Below, one piece after another: positions 53,700 through 61,795 of a stretch of DNA of 64,000 bases. Below the pieces are notes generated by a model, which did no database searches, was not told the origin of the DNA, and saw nothing but the letters and a program-made list of their open reading frames with translations. Origin of the DNA: Euryarchaeota archaeon (lineage in GTDB: Archaea > Thermoplasmatota > SW-10-69-26 > JACQPN01); contig JACQPN010000025.1 in assembly GCA_016207515.1 (NCBI GenBank), positions 282,006-346,005 on the forward strand. Reading direction: 5' to 3'. Made by a program: the position numbers and the translations under genes. The stretch's first letter is position 1, and every line of letters begins with the position of its first letter.

Positions 53700-54684
53700 A
53701 AACGGCCTCATCATCAAAGGAAAAGATGCGACCCCCGGGACACACGGGAAGAGACCGAGCGAACGCACGATCGAGGAACACCTTGCCCTGGGTGTCGTGA
53801 ACCTCGACAAACCGGCCGGGCCCACCTCCCACCAGGTGGTCGCGTGGCTAAAGGTCGCTCTAGGGCTCTCCAAGGCGGGACACGGCGGGACGCTCGACCC
53901 GAATGTCACCGGTGTCCTCCCAGTGGCGCTCGAAAACGGGACGCGCGCGATAAAGACGCTTCTCCTCGCGCCGAAGTCGTACGTGGCCACGATGCGGTTC
54001 CACGCAGACCTCAGCGAGAAAGACGTCCGAGCGATCTTCGATGAGTTCAAGGGCGAGATCTACCAGACGCCGCCCCTCAAATCGGCCGTGAAGAAGATCC
54101 TTCGTATCCGGACCATCTACGAAAGCGAGATCCTTGAACTCGACGGGCGCGACGTGTTGTTCAAGGTGGACTGCCAAGCCGGAACATACGTGAGGACGCT
54201 CTGCAACGACATCGGCACGGTCGCGGGCGTCGGCGCCAACATGGTGGATCTACGCCGCGTGAAGACGGGACCGTTCACGGAAAAATCGGCCGTAACGCTC
54301 CACGACGTGAAAGACGCTTACGAGGAGTGGAAATCAAGTAGGGACGAAACGTGGCTACGAAAAACCGTCCTCCCCATCGAAGCACTGCTCGCCCACCTCC
54401 CCTCGGTCCAGATCCGGGAAAATGCGGTGGACGCCGTCTGCCATGGGGCGAAGCTTGCGGTCCCAGGCGTCGTCTCCTTTCCGGCCAGCCTCAAGAAACA
54501 AGACACCATCGCAATGTACTCGATGAAAGGTGAAGGGGTCGCGATCGGAAAAGCGATGATGGATGCGAAAGAACTCGACGACGCGAAGACCGGGATAGCC
54601 TTCGAAACGCAACGAGTGCTCATGGAGCCGGGGACTTACCCCAAGGGTTGGACGACGGCGGGGCCCCAAGAAAAGGTTAATTAA
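53692..54684 (+). CDS. cbf5: tRNA/rRNA pseudouridine synthase Cbf5 (TruB/dyskerin)
   Basis: 330 residues from TTG 53692. It is the catalytic subunit of H/ACA RNPs and also modifies tRNA U55. The catalytic Asp69 lies in GHGGTLDPNVTG. YVATMRFHAD, the QTPPLKSAVKK segment and CQAGTYVRTLCNDIG are family motifs, and the C-terminus (VHGAKLAVPGVV ... GVAIGKAMM) is a PUA domain. TTG 53668 is an alternative start. It closes the ribosomal cluster. Confidence 0.94.
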   Translation: MPENGLIIKGKDATPGTHGKRPSERTIEEHLALGVVNLDKPAGPTSHQVVAWLKVALGLSKAGHGGTLDPNVTGVLPVALENGTRAIKTLLLAPKSYVATMRFHADLSEKDVRAIFDEFKGEIYQTPPLKSAVKKILRIRTIYESEILELDGRDVLFKVDCQAGTYVRTLCNDIGTVAGVGANMVDLRRVKTGPFTEKSAVTLHDVKDAYEEWKSSRDETWLRKTVLPIEALLAHLPSVQIRENAVDAVCHGAKLAVPGVVSFPASLKKQDTIAMYSMKGEGVAIGKAMMDAKELDDAKTGIAFETQRVLMEPGTYPKGWTTAGPQEKVN

Positions 54685-54773
54685 CCCGGCCCCATACGGC
54701 GGGACGTTCTGCGATTTCGCGACCGTCGCTTCCGCCGTTTGCGGCCTTGCTCGACGTGCGCGATCGCGACTCT

Positions 54774-54845
54774 GCCGCCCTGGCTTAGTGGTATAGCGAC
54801 TCCTTGGTAAGGAGTAGGTCCTGGGTTCAATTCCCAGGGGCGGCT
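54774..54845 (+). tRNA. tRNA-Thr(GGT)
   Basis: 72 bases. Acceptor GCCGCCC pairs with GGGCGGC; the D-arm is GCT...AGC; the anticodon stem ACTCC/GGAGT has loop TTGGTAA (anticodon GGT); the T-arm is CTGGG-TTCAATT-CCCAG; the discriminator is T. CCA is not encoded. Confidence 0.93.
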
Positions 54846-55017
54846 CTCACTTCGTTCGAGCCGCCCCTGTCGCTCCGGCTTCGCTGAGGCGAACCCGTCG
54901 CTCCCAGGGGCGGCGGCAAACGGGCGCAAAAGCCGCCCCTCGTGGACTCGCTACGCTCGTCCACTCTCCCTCGGCCAGGGCAATTCGAGGACTTCTGACC
55001 TCGGTCCCAGGGGCGGC
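54831..55017. repeat. Three copies of the tRNA-Thr 3' terminus
   Basis: TCCCAGGGGCGGC occurs in the tRNA (54832-54844) and again at 54902-54914 and 55005-55017, same strand. Hairpins lie between them, for example a perfect 6-bp GTGGAC/GTCCAC stem at 54942-54964. No protein gene is visible from 54846 to 55683. Confidence 0.7.
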
Positions 55018-55229
55018 CGACAAACCAAGCGAAAGCCTCGGCTGATTCGCTCCCGTGTCCAAGCTGCTCGATCTGAGGGGGAACGAAAACGAGCAAGACG
55101 CCCCGGTCGGGCGAAAGGGCCACCCGAAGGATGGCCCCAATTCTTGAACTGGGTACGAGTCTTGGTTAAGCTTTTTGGCGGCCCCCGCGCCCCTAGCGCA
55201 GCGGAGCTGCGCTTCGGCAAAAAGATTAG

Positions 55230-55470
55230 CGCCCAGGGGAAGATTTGAACTTCGGGGGAACTTCGGAACCGTTGACCCGTTCCCCCTCGTTCAAACTTCC
55301 CGGACTATTAGGGACTGGTCGCTGCTAGACTGTTGGGGAAAAAGCAGCGCCCAGGGGAAGATTTGAGCTCCGCCGGAACCTGGGGACCCTTGGGGAGTTC
55401 CGTCTCGTCCAAATCTTCCCAGACTATTTGGGACTGGTCGCTCACAGGATGGTTGGGGAAAATGTGAGCG
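55230..55470. repeat. Two tandem tRNA-Ser-derived structured repeats (about 118 bases each)
   Basis: Unit A starts at 55230 and unit B at 55348. Both begin with CGCCCAGGGGAAGATTTGA, identical to the 3' end of the nearby tRNA-Ser (55528 onward, complement). Each unit then forms a long hairpin (A: 55237-55301; B: 55355-55420) and a second stem-loop with a fixed 16-base loop ending in GTTGGGGAAAA. The second stem is CGCTGCT/AGCAGCG in A (55320-55349) and CGCTCACA/TGTGAGCG in B (55439-55470). Confidence 0.75.
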
Positions 55471-55527
55471 TCGGTGACTCGCTCGCGCTCGTCACCTCGT
55501 GCTCGCCTTCCTGCGGGAAGGCTCACA

Positions 55528-55615
55528 CGCCCAGGGGAAGATTTGAACTCCCGTGGAGGTTTCCCCCCAATAGATCTCGAGTCTATCGCCGTAAACCGGG
55601 CTTGGCTACCTGGGC
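55528..55615 (-). tRNA. tRNA-Ser(CGA)
   Basis: 88 bases with a long variable arm. Acceptor GCCCAGG pairs with CCTGGGC; discriminator G. D-arm GCC...GGC. Anticodon stem ATAGA/TCTAT, loop CTCGAGA, anticodon CGA. T-arm GGGAG-TTCAAAT-CTTCC. CCA is not encoded. Confidence 0.92.
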
Positions 55616-55683
55616 AAGACCCCGTTGGAAACCGTCCAAGGAGGGCGAAACGCGTATCAACGGTGCCTTGTATAACCGCTTCG

Positions 55684-55902
55684 GTGGAACGGATCCAGGT
55701 CACTCTCATCGAAACAGGCCCCGACAAGGGACGACGCGTCGTCGACCTGCCGACGGGGTCGACCGTCACCGATGCCTTGGCCGCGGCGTCGCTCAGGCGC
55801 GAGATGTACCTCGTATCGCGCCGAAGCGAAGTCGTCCCCGACGACGAACCTCTCGATGACGGCGACACGCTGGAAGTCTTCAGAGTGGTTTCCGGCGGCT
55901 AA
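55684..55902 (+). CDS. Small ubiquitin-like archaeal modifier / ThiS-MoaD-like protein
   Basis: 72 residues from GTG 55684. A beta-grasp protein (VERIQVTLIETGPDKGRRVVDLPTGSTVTDALAAASLRREMYLVSRRSEVVPDDEPLDDGDTLEVFRVVSGG) ending in the diglycine VVSGG. This tail is what E1-like enzymes adenylate in SAMP, Urm1, ThiS and MoaD proteins, for protein conjugation or sulfur transfer, for example to tRNA. The ETLEVFRVVSGG end resembles SAMP2. It lies between tRNA genes, compatible with tRNA thiolation, but no E1 is nearby. Confidence 0.8.
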   Translation: MERIQVTLIETGPDKGRRVVDLPTGSTVTDALAAASLRREMYLVSRRSEVVPDDEPLDDGDTLEVFRVVSGG

Positions 55903-55903
55903 G

Positions 55904-56015
55904 GCCGACGGAAAGAAGCGGACGACCAATGGGAGCCCGCGAAGTTTCGGGCGGTTGATACCGACCGAAACCAGCGGACGACCCCAAGGACTCCGCGCCG
56001 TCTCGGGCGGATGAG
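55904..56015. repeat. Two tandem 56-base degenerate repeats
   Basis: 55904-55959 and 55960-56015 share a block at fixed spacing: CCGAC-x-GAAA-x2-AGCGGACGACC, then a GC-rich middle, CGGGCGG and TGA. About 70-75 percent match by eye. They follow the SAMP gene directly and precede a T-run (about 56043-56050). Confidence 0.55.
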
Positions 56016-56100
56016 CGACGCGCGGGCCACGATGCCAGCGTCGGTTTTTTCCGAATGCGTAGGCAAAACTACAAGACGCGTAAGCCAATCCGGCCTTCAC

Positions 56101-56175
56101 GCTCCTGTAGTCTAGTCCGGTCAAGGATAGAAGCCTTTCGAGCTTCCGACCTGGGTTCGAATCCCGGCAGGAGCA
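56101..56175 (+). tRNA. tRNA-Glu(TTC)
   Basis: 75 bases. Acceptor GCTCCTG pairs with CAGGAGC; discriminator A. Anticodon stem GAAGC/GCTTC with loop CTTTCGA (anticodon TTC). T-arm CTGGG-TTCGAAT-CCCGG. Its 3' 55 bases are antisense to the end of the integrase gene. Confidence 0.93.
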
Positions 56176-57224
56176 TTCACTCTCTCCACTTGGGGACGAA
56201 ACGACATCGGCGTTTTTTGGGCGCTCTTGGTTCGCCGGGCTATCCGGTCGAGCCAATGGCGGCCGTACAGTCGCTCGTAGATCCTCGCCCCGTGCTCGTA
56301 TTCGCGTCTGGTCATGTCCAGGCGCTCGTGGCCTAACCAGTCCGCAACTCGCGCGTAATCGAAGCCTTGGTCGATTAGGCGGGCATTGGCGCACCAGTGG
56401 CGGCCGAGGTAGGGGTGGAACCACGGGAAACGCGGTTTAACGTGGTCGTTCAGGAACTTGCTCAGGCCGAACTTCGAGTGGAAGGGCCGGCCATTCGGTT
56501 TCAAAAAGAAAGCGTCTTCGCGGCCTTCCGGGTCTACCTTCTTCCTCCACGCGAGGTAGTTGGCGAGGCTTGCTTGTCGAGCGGAGCAGCAGATCCACTC
56601 CGGCTCGATAAGCACGGTTCGCCTGCGGCCCGATTTCTTCGGCTCCGTGATCGTCAATATGTGACGCTCCGGGTCGAAGTCTCGTAATCGTAGCGAATGG
56701 GCCTCGCTCGGGAACCTGACGCCGACCGCGAAGTCGAGCAACAAGAGCGCCTTGACGAGGGCGTTCTCGTAGCTGACGTTCGGTCGCGGCGTGTAGTCCG
56801 CGTGTAGGAGGTCGTAGATGTCTTCGGGGCTCGGGAGTTCTCGCTCGTCGTTCTTCGGCTCGGTTGGAGCCGTTGGCCAAATCTCGCGTGGGATTCCGAG
56901 GAAGTCGCCCAGCGACCTGATCGCCTTGTGGTCGTTGATCAGAGTCGTTGCGGGCGCCTTCTCCTCTTCTTCCCTAACGCGGGAGTAGAGAAAGAACGAC
57001 TGCACGAGTTCGTAACGCGTCCCGTGAAGCTTCACAGGCATGGGCGCGTAGTTCTCCATGAAACGAAGCTGGCACAACCGAGTTCGTATCGTGCTTCGCT
57101 TCCGCCTCTTGTAGTCCCGAAGATACATCTCGAGTTCTTCCGTGGTCCAGTCCTGAACAGGTGTCTTGATTTCTTCCAGTCTTGCCCTGAGCCTGGCAGC
57201 GTGTGAGCTCCAGGCTTGTTCCAT
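56121..57224 (-). CDS. Tyrosine recombinase (integrase)
   Basis: About 367 residues from ATG 57224; the open frame runs further upstream to 57455. An N-terminal SAM-like core-binding domain (about 1-150) precedes the catalytic domain. Active-site boxes: Arg in GVRFPSEAHSLRLRDF, Lys in EPKKSGRRRTVL, HPYLGRHW (H-x4-R type box) and LGHERLDMTRREYEHG, with the nucleophilic Tyr. All catalytic positions appear present. The last 18 codons are read through the 3' part of tRNA-Glu on the other strand, so the attachment site is built into the gene's 3' end. This marks the left edge of an integrated element extending right. Confidence 0.88.
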   Translation of the reverse strand: MEQAWSSHAARLRARLEEIKTPVQDWTTEELEMYLRDYKRRKRSTIRTRLCQLRFMENYAPMPVKLHGTRYELVQSFFLYSRVREEEEKAPATTLINDHKAIRSLGDFLGIPREIWPTAPTEPKNDERELPSPEDIYDLLHADYTPRPNVSYENALVKALLLLDFAVGVRFPSEAHSLRLRDFDPERHILTITEPKKSGRRRTVLIEPEWICCSARQASLANYLAWRKKVDPEGREDAFFLKPNGRPFHSKFGLSKFLNDHVKPRFPWFHPYLGRHWCANARLIDQGFDYARVADWLGHERLDMTRREYEHGARIYERLYGRHWLDRIARRTKSAQKTPMSFRPQVERVNAPAGIRTQVGSSKGFYP

Positions 57225-57455
57225 GATTTCGCGTGCGCTCCGTGCGCTTGCTTGATCACCTCGACCCCCTGCATGAGACGAGGTTGGTATGGGCTTTTCC
57301 ACCACGGGTCGCCGAAACCTCCGGAAGTGGAGTTCGACGAACGTACTATGTGAGGGGATGTGGCAACGTCGCGACGAAAAGCCTGAAAATTGGGCTTTCC
57401 ATAGGCGGCAATTCTCGCGTCGAAAACATTCCATGGTTCGCGAGAGTAGACGCAA

Positions 57456-58148
57456 TTACTCGCGCTTTGTTACTTCAAGCACCCTGACCGGTGTGTTCTC
57501 CTTATTGGCCGCGGCGAACAATGCCTCTTGCGCCTGAACGCCGTCAACATGGAGCGCCTCTCCCGGTCCGACGGTATAGCCCGCCGCGTGGATGTCCTGA
57601 TCCCCCGTGTCCTTTACCACGAAAAGTACGATGCGCTCCGCCCGGAAACGCCGCGTGGGCACCATGTCGAGGATGGGAGGGACTTCCGTGTCCTCAACTT
57701 GACCTTCCGCCACAAGTTTGATGGAGAACGCGGGGGCGCGGCTTTCGTGTTGCCAATAGAACCCGTGGTGGTGGCCCTTCGTTATCACGTAAGGTCCGGG
57801 GAAAAAGATGCCTAGTGGGAACCCAGCGTCGATGCTCATTCGAACTTCCGTGCCCTTGGTCTTGGAAAGGTCGACAATGGCTGGATCGCCCAACGCGAAA
57901 ACGTCCGTGACGCGTACGCGTCGCCTCGATTCGGTGCCTATGCCGAATATTATCCGGCCATTCGGCGTAACTGGAATGGGTTCCCCCTGCTGCTCGCCGG
58001 CGACTCGAAAACGGATACGGGGAGCAAAGGCGGTACGCTGTACGGCGTATGCGAGTAAAGGGATAAGGGCTACAATCGACAGGAGCAGTGCCAAGTCGGG
58101 CCACATTGGATCGTGAGATGGAAGATGTTCCTGGGGAATTAACTGCAT
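57456..58148 (-). CDS. Membrane-anchored protein of unknown function
   Basis: About 230 residues from ATG 58148 (ATG 58106 possible). One N-terminal membrane helix (WPDLALLLSIVALIPLLAYAVQ) is followed by a beta-rich domain with GTESRRRVRVTDVFALGDPAIVDLSKTKGTEVRMSIDAGFPLG and TKGHHHGFYWQHESR. No family recognised. It lies directly upstream of the integrase gene, on the same strand, within the island. Confidence 0.6.
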   Translation of the reverse strand: MQLIPQEHLPSHDPMWPDLALLLSIVALIPLLAYAVQRTAFAPRIRFRVAGEQQGEPIPVTPNGRIIFGIGTESRRRVRVTDVFALGDPAIVDLSKTKGTEVRMSIDAGFPLGIFFPGPYVITKGHHHGFYWQHESRAPAFSIKLVAEGQVEDTEVPPILDMVPTRRFRAERIVLFVVKDTGDQDIHAAGYTVGPGEALHVDGVQAQEALFAAANKENTPVRVLEVTKRE

Positions 58149-58337
58149 CGGCGTGCCGACGAAGGGGCCCGATGTGAGATGCGAAGCGGGGGCCACGGCG
58201 AGATTGACGGGTGCTGGCACGCCGCAGACAAGTCGCCACCCGCCGCATGGTTTAAGTCCGGGGCGGTAGGGGCGTCTGGCCTTGACCCGCTTCGATAATG
58301 CGCTGGCGCAATTCACGCGGTAAAAGGAAGGGCCGCC

Positions 58338-59375
58338 CTAGTACGGAAGAGGTTGGTGACCCCACATGGAGAGCCATAAAGAGAGATTCCGCAGCGCTAC
58401 CTCCCACGCTTGCGTCAAGCAAATGAGACTATCCAGCCGTTCCCAATTAGGACGGCAGGCGGCGAGCTGAATCGTCTGGACGTTGTGGGTCTTCCGACCG
58501 TTCTTGAAATCGTCGTAGAAAAGGGCTAACCCAAAGGCGAGCGAGCCATTGGTTCGCATGCTGAAATCGCCGTGGAGGGTCTTGTTGCGAAGTTCGCCCA
58601 GCCCCAACCTATATCCCTGGGTCGGACGCCGCTGCATGGGGGGAGTCGGGTCGTTGAGGAAACTCTCGCGAAAACTACCCAGACTGTTAAGACGCGTGGG
58701 ATCGAGAACCTGTGACTGAGTGGCGGCCTCCAACGCCTCCTTCAAATCCCGCATTGCATCCCTGAACGTTTTGACCATCGGTACTTCGATGACTTGGGGG
58801 CCATAGAATTCCTTATTGGGCTTGAAAAAGCGATTCCAGTAGATGGTTTCGTGGGCCGCCGGACCCTTGAAGGCCAACGAGCCATTCTTTTTGGTTTCGA
58901 CGAGAAGGTCAAGGCAACAGGCGATACCAGCCAGGAGTGGCCTAACTCTAAACTCGGTCATGAAGGCGAGCAGTGATACATACCGGAATAGCTTGGTTGG
59001 CTCGGCATCAGGCATGGCCTCAATCTCTGCGTGGATCTTGCGGAAGGTGGAATCAATGTCGCCGCGGAGTAGGGACTCTACCACTTGTGATCCGGCCGCA
59101 AAGTTGCCGGTCGGTCCCGGGACCAGAACCTCGTGGAGCCGCAAGAAACGGGGTGGGTCCGCAATGGCGCATTCTATCGCAAGTACTACGAGCGCGTTGA
59201 GGACCTCCTCCTTCTCGCTACCTATTGGTTGTTCCCAGCACTTTTCGTAGAACGCTTTTGCTAAGCCGGATAGGTCGCCATAACGATGCAAAATGTCCTG
59301 TCGGAGACTCCCGGCTGTCGCCTTACCGGGAGGGATGAGCCATGGGTCAGCGGGTTTCGTGGACTTGCCGGGCAT
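58338..59375 (-). CDS. Unknown cytoplasmic protein
   Basis: 345 residues, mostly helical by composition, no signal or membrane segment. Notable pieces are GYRLGLGELRNKTLHGDFSMRTNGSLAFGLALFYDDFKNG, where RNKTLHGDF resembles the RNxxxHG motif of HEPN-like RNases. A HEPN-type fold is a guess from that short motif only. The DNA is visibly more AT-rich than the ribosomal cluster. Confidence 0.6.
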   Translation of the reverse strand: MPGKSTKPADPWLIPPGKATAGSLRQDILHRYGDLSGLAKAFYEKCWEQPIGSEKEEVLNALVVLAIECAIADPPRFLRLHEVLVPGPTGNFAAGSQVVESLLRGDIDSTFRKIHAEIEAMPDAEPTKLFRYVSLLAFMTEFRVRPLLAGIACCLDLLVETKKNGSLAFKGPAAHETIYWNRFFKPNKEFYGPQVIEVPMVKTFRDAMRDLKEALEAATQSQVLDPTRLNSLGSFRESFLNDPTPPMQRRPTQGYRLGLGELRNKTLHGDFSMRTNGSLAFGLALFYDDFKNGRKTHNVQTIQLAACRPNWERLDSLICLTQAWEVALRNLSLWLSMWGHQPLPY

Positions 59376-60096
59376 GGAACCGCGGAGGGCGCGGCGCCTT
59401 CATAAACGGTGCGACCAGGGTGAGCTCATTAATCGTCGGGACGAGTTAAGGCGCTTCGGCGAGAACAAAGCGGGACGTGCCAGTTGGGGGAATGGCCACG
59501 CTGTGTTTCAGAATCTTGCTCCCGGAGGCAGGACGACCTGCCGTCCTGCCGCATTGTTCGAATTTGGGCCTGTTATGCACGGGCCAGGATTCGCAACCGA
59601 CTAGACGCCCTGCTCGACCCGTGCATCGGACCGGTTCGTCTTATAGGTGGCTGTGGGGTCGGTGACAGTATTCGTAACCGCGACGACGATCTTCTGAGAT
59701 AATCAGGGCCATTTCCCGTGTTCGCCGCGCGCAGGTCGCTACGACGCGCGCTTGAGAAGGCGTCCATGGGTAACGTTTCCGTGGCGCGCACGCGAAGCAC
59801 CACGGCGACCTGTAGTATCGTTACTCATGCGGCTTTTCGTGCAAGGACTCCTCGCGATGGACGCGTCGCTGGAACGTTGGTTGGCTTGCACGCGACGCCA
59901 GAATTAGCTCCGGCGGAAAACTTTCGAAAGCTCATTTTTTCAAACACGTTGTTGACACGTACAAAGGTTCCATCGGAACACGTGCGAGTGAAGGGAAAAC
60001 CATTATATCGCACATCGCGTGATGTAGGCTTCCTCCAACCGATCTGGTCAGAGATCGCGGCGGGGCGCGGTTCGGGCGCGCCTCGTTCTGGAAGGG
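59376..60096. other. Long gap without a convincing gene
   Basis: Short open frames here have no family resemblance and poor composition. Notable are a perfect 9-bp inverted repeat GGCAGGACG/CGTCCTGCC (59527-59550) and ATTATATC at about 60003-60010, a TATA box that could serve the gene at 60097. Confidence 0.5.
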
Positions 60097-60417
60097 ATGG
60101 GTGTTGGTTTGGGGAAAACAAAAGGTAGCACGGGCAATCAACAGGCCGGAACGGCGAGCGATGGAAGAAGGCGGGGCGGCCTCAACATTTTCCTTCGGGA
60201 GGGCGATGTTCTCCTCTTCGGAGCGTTGTTGTGGCCACTGTATTCCACGAGCCTCGTAATCTTGTGGATGTTTGGGATCACGCCAGTAGGAGCAACGCCG
60301 CCGGACCTTCGACTCTTGGACGCCGCCGTTTACATGTTGGTGGTGGGCTTCATCACACTGCCCTTCCCGGCGCTGTTGGCGGTCCTTGCCGTCAGGATCG
60401 TTCGCGGGGGGCGCTGA
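60097..60417 (+). CDS. Small membrane protein, unknown
   Basis: 106 residues. A polar Gly/Thr/Arg-rich N-terminus is followed by two membrane segments (DVLLFGALLWPLYSTSLVILWMFGI and AAVYMLVVGFITLPFPALLAVLAVRIV). It overlaps the opposite-strand gene by 26 bases at its 3' end. No function can be proposed. Confidence 0.5.
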   Translation: MGVGLGKTKGSTGNQQAGTASDGRRRGGLNIFLREGDVLLFGALLWPLYSTSLVILWMFGITPVGATPPDLRLLDAAVYMLVVGFITLPFPALLAVLAVRIVRGGR

Positions 60418-60652
60418 CCATCGTCCGGGCGTGTTTCCATGAACGCAGGGAATAGTAGGCGAGTCCTGCCAGGCCGACAAGTGTCAGGGCGCTGTCGCGC
60501 AAGGGATCGCCCCATAGGTAGTAGTGGTCGGTTCGTCCCATGAGATAGGAGAGACCGCCGCTTACCACGAGGCCGCCGACTGCTGCTCCCGAGACGCTAG
60601 CGACGTCGGCAAGACCGACCCGGTACATTTTCGCCTCGTCCTTTCTCTTCAT
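60392..60652 (-). CDS. Small two-helix membrane protein, unknown
   Basis: 86 residues from ATG 60652. Two membrane segments (ASVSGAAVGGLVVSGGLSYLMG and SALTLVGLAGLAYYSL) with a Lys/Arg-rich end. CTATTTATAG (complement of about 60676-60685) is a clear TATA box 24-33 bases before the ATG, supporting this start and a nearly leaderless message. Confidence 0.6.
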   Translation of the reverse strand: MKRKDEAKMYRVGLADVASVSGAAVGGLVVSGGLSYLMGRTDHYYLWGDPLRDSALTLVGLAGLAYYSLRSWKHARTMVSAPRERS

Positions 60653-60675
60653 GGAACCAAGTCGCGCAGAGCGTC

Positions 60676-60685
60676 TATAAATAGG
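60676..60685 (-). promoter_or_regulatory. TATA box of the small membrane protein
   Basis: CTATAAATAG on the + strand, near-palindromic, 24-33 bases upstream of ATG 60652. Confidence 0.6.
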
Positions 60686-60906
60686 GCATCGTAAAAAGGC
60701 TTGGCTTTGGCGTCGGCGAAAGTAAAACGACCGGTCGCCAGCCCAAGCGTCCGTCGAATTAGGAACCCATAGGCCGTTGGCGCGGACGGCGCTCAAAGCT
60801 TTCCCTTTCTCCCCCTCGTCACCCAATCGGCGCCCGCGTCCGCTCCCGGCAAAGGAGCCTCTTGATGCCCCCTATCCCCTCGTTGGAGGGCGCGCCGAGC
60901 CGTAGG

Positions 60907-60954
60907 CGCGCCCCCAGGGGGCGCGGCGGGGCGGAGCGCAGCGTTGCCCTAGGG
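60907..60954 (-). terminator. Strong GC hairpins downstream of the 60990-61670 gene pair
   Basis: CGCGCCCCC and GGGGGCGCG (60907-60925) form a 9-bp inverted repeat, and GCCCTAGGGC (60945-60954) is a perfect palindrome. Both are just past the end of the minus-strand operon, but no T-run follows, so the terminator role is tentative. Confidence 0.35.
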
Positions 60955-60989
60955 CAGCAAGCGTAGCCAAGGCGAGGCGCGCATCTCGT

Positions 60990-61271
60990 CTATAGGCCGA
61001 GTTCGCGCTTGAGGCTTTCCCGCGCCTCTGGGTCGTCGAGGAAGTTCACTAGCCCGGCATCCGCGTCGCCTTCTCGGAAGCGTTTCCGGAACCCGTTGTT
61101 TTGGAGCGCCGAATTGGACCAGTCGAGGTTCTTCCACGCTTTTTCGCCGAACGCATTGATGATTGCCTCGGCGATTCTCGTGGCTCGGATGGCGGCTTCC
61201 TCCGTGATCTGGTAGTCCTTCTTCGTCTTGCAGGCTTCGATGATTTTTCTAACACCACTTCTCCTCAGCAT
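60990..61271 (-). CDS. Small helical protein, unknown (possibly histone-fold-like)
   Basis: 93 residues, charged and helical. The start RRSGVRKIIEACKTKKDYQITEEAAIRATRIAEAIINAFGEKAWKNLD has the spacing of a histone-fold first and second helix, but later parts (FREGDADAGLVNFLDDPEARESLKREL) do not match archaeal histones. Second gene of a two-gene operon, 12 bases after its partner. Confidence 0.55.
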   Translation of the reverse strand: MLRRSGVRKIIEACKTKKDYQITEEAAIRATRIAEAIINAFGEKAWKNLDWSNSALQNNGFRKRFREGDADAGLVNFLDDPEARESLKRELGL

Positions 61272-61283
61272 TTTCTCATCCTC

Positions 61284-61670
61284 CTATTGGTGCATGGGCG
61301 GCGGGCCGGAATCGTCATTCTCGTCCTTGCCTCCATTGTCGAGGTCGCCGAGGCCGTTTAGGAATTGATCTCCGTCAAATTCGAGGTTCTTGTAGTATCT
61401 CCTCAGCGCTGGGAAATCTCCGCGCGGCGCTATGACTTTGCAAACCAGCGCGGGCTCCTTCTTGAAGACGTAGATTTTGAGCAAGTGGTCACGCTCGGCC
61501 TTGACGAGGAGCATCACGTCCTTCTCAGGGGACCGTTCTGGCGTGAAACGGAGCTGCTTGGCAGTTTCAAGCACTTGCGTGTCGGTGGCCCGCGTGAGCT
61601 TGAATCTTTCAAGTTGGTCGAGTTCTGGATCGAAGCGTAATTCGAAGCTACCGGTCTTTTTCAGGGTCAT
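61284..61670 (-). CDS. Unknown small protein
   Basis: 128 residues from ATG 61670. Beta-rich start (MTLKKTGSFELRFDPELDQLERFKLTRATDTQVLETAKQLRF), a central KIYVFKKEPALVCKVIAPRG strand region and an acidic tail (GGKDENDDSGPPPMHQ). No family recognised. First gene of the pair with 60990-61271. Confidence 0.55.
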   Translation of the reverse strand: MTLKKTGSFELRFDPELDQLERFKLTRATDTQVLETAKQLRFTPERSPEKDVMLLVKAERDHLLKIYVFKKEPALVCKVIAPRGDFPALRRYYKNLEFDGDQFLNGLGDLDNGGKDENDDSGPPPMHQ

Positions 61671-61795
61671 ATTCTCAGTCCGCGCATCGCCGAGGCGATG
61701 CATGATACTGGAATGGAGGCGAGGTAGGACTTTTGGAGCGCCTCCCTACAGGAAGGCGAAAAGGTTAAACGCGCATTCAACGGGTTCTGCCGCGG

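Noticed and set aside
54846..55527. CRISPR array
   Set aside because: There are repeats, but they are unequal in spacing, derive from tRNA 3' ends and contain large hairpins; no short direct repeats with unique spacers and no cas genes are seen.
59718..60128. Possible 136-residue protein in the island gap
   Set aside because: Composition and lack of a ribosome binding site or family motif do not support it, and it overlaps the promoter and start of the 60097 gene.
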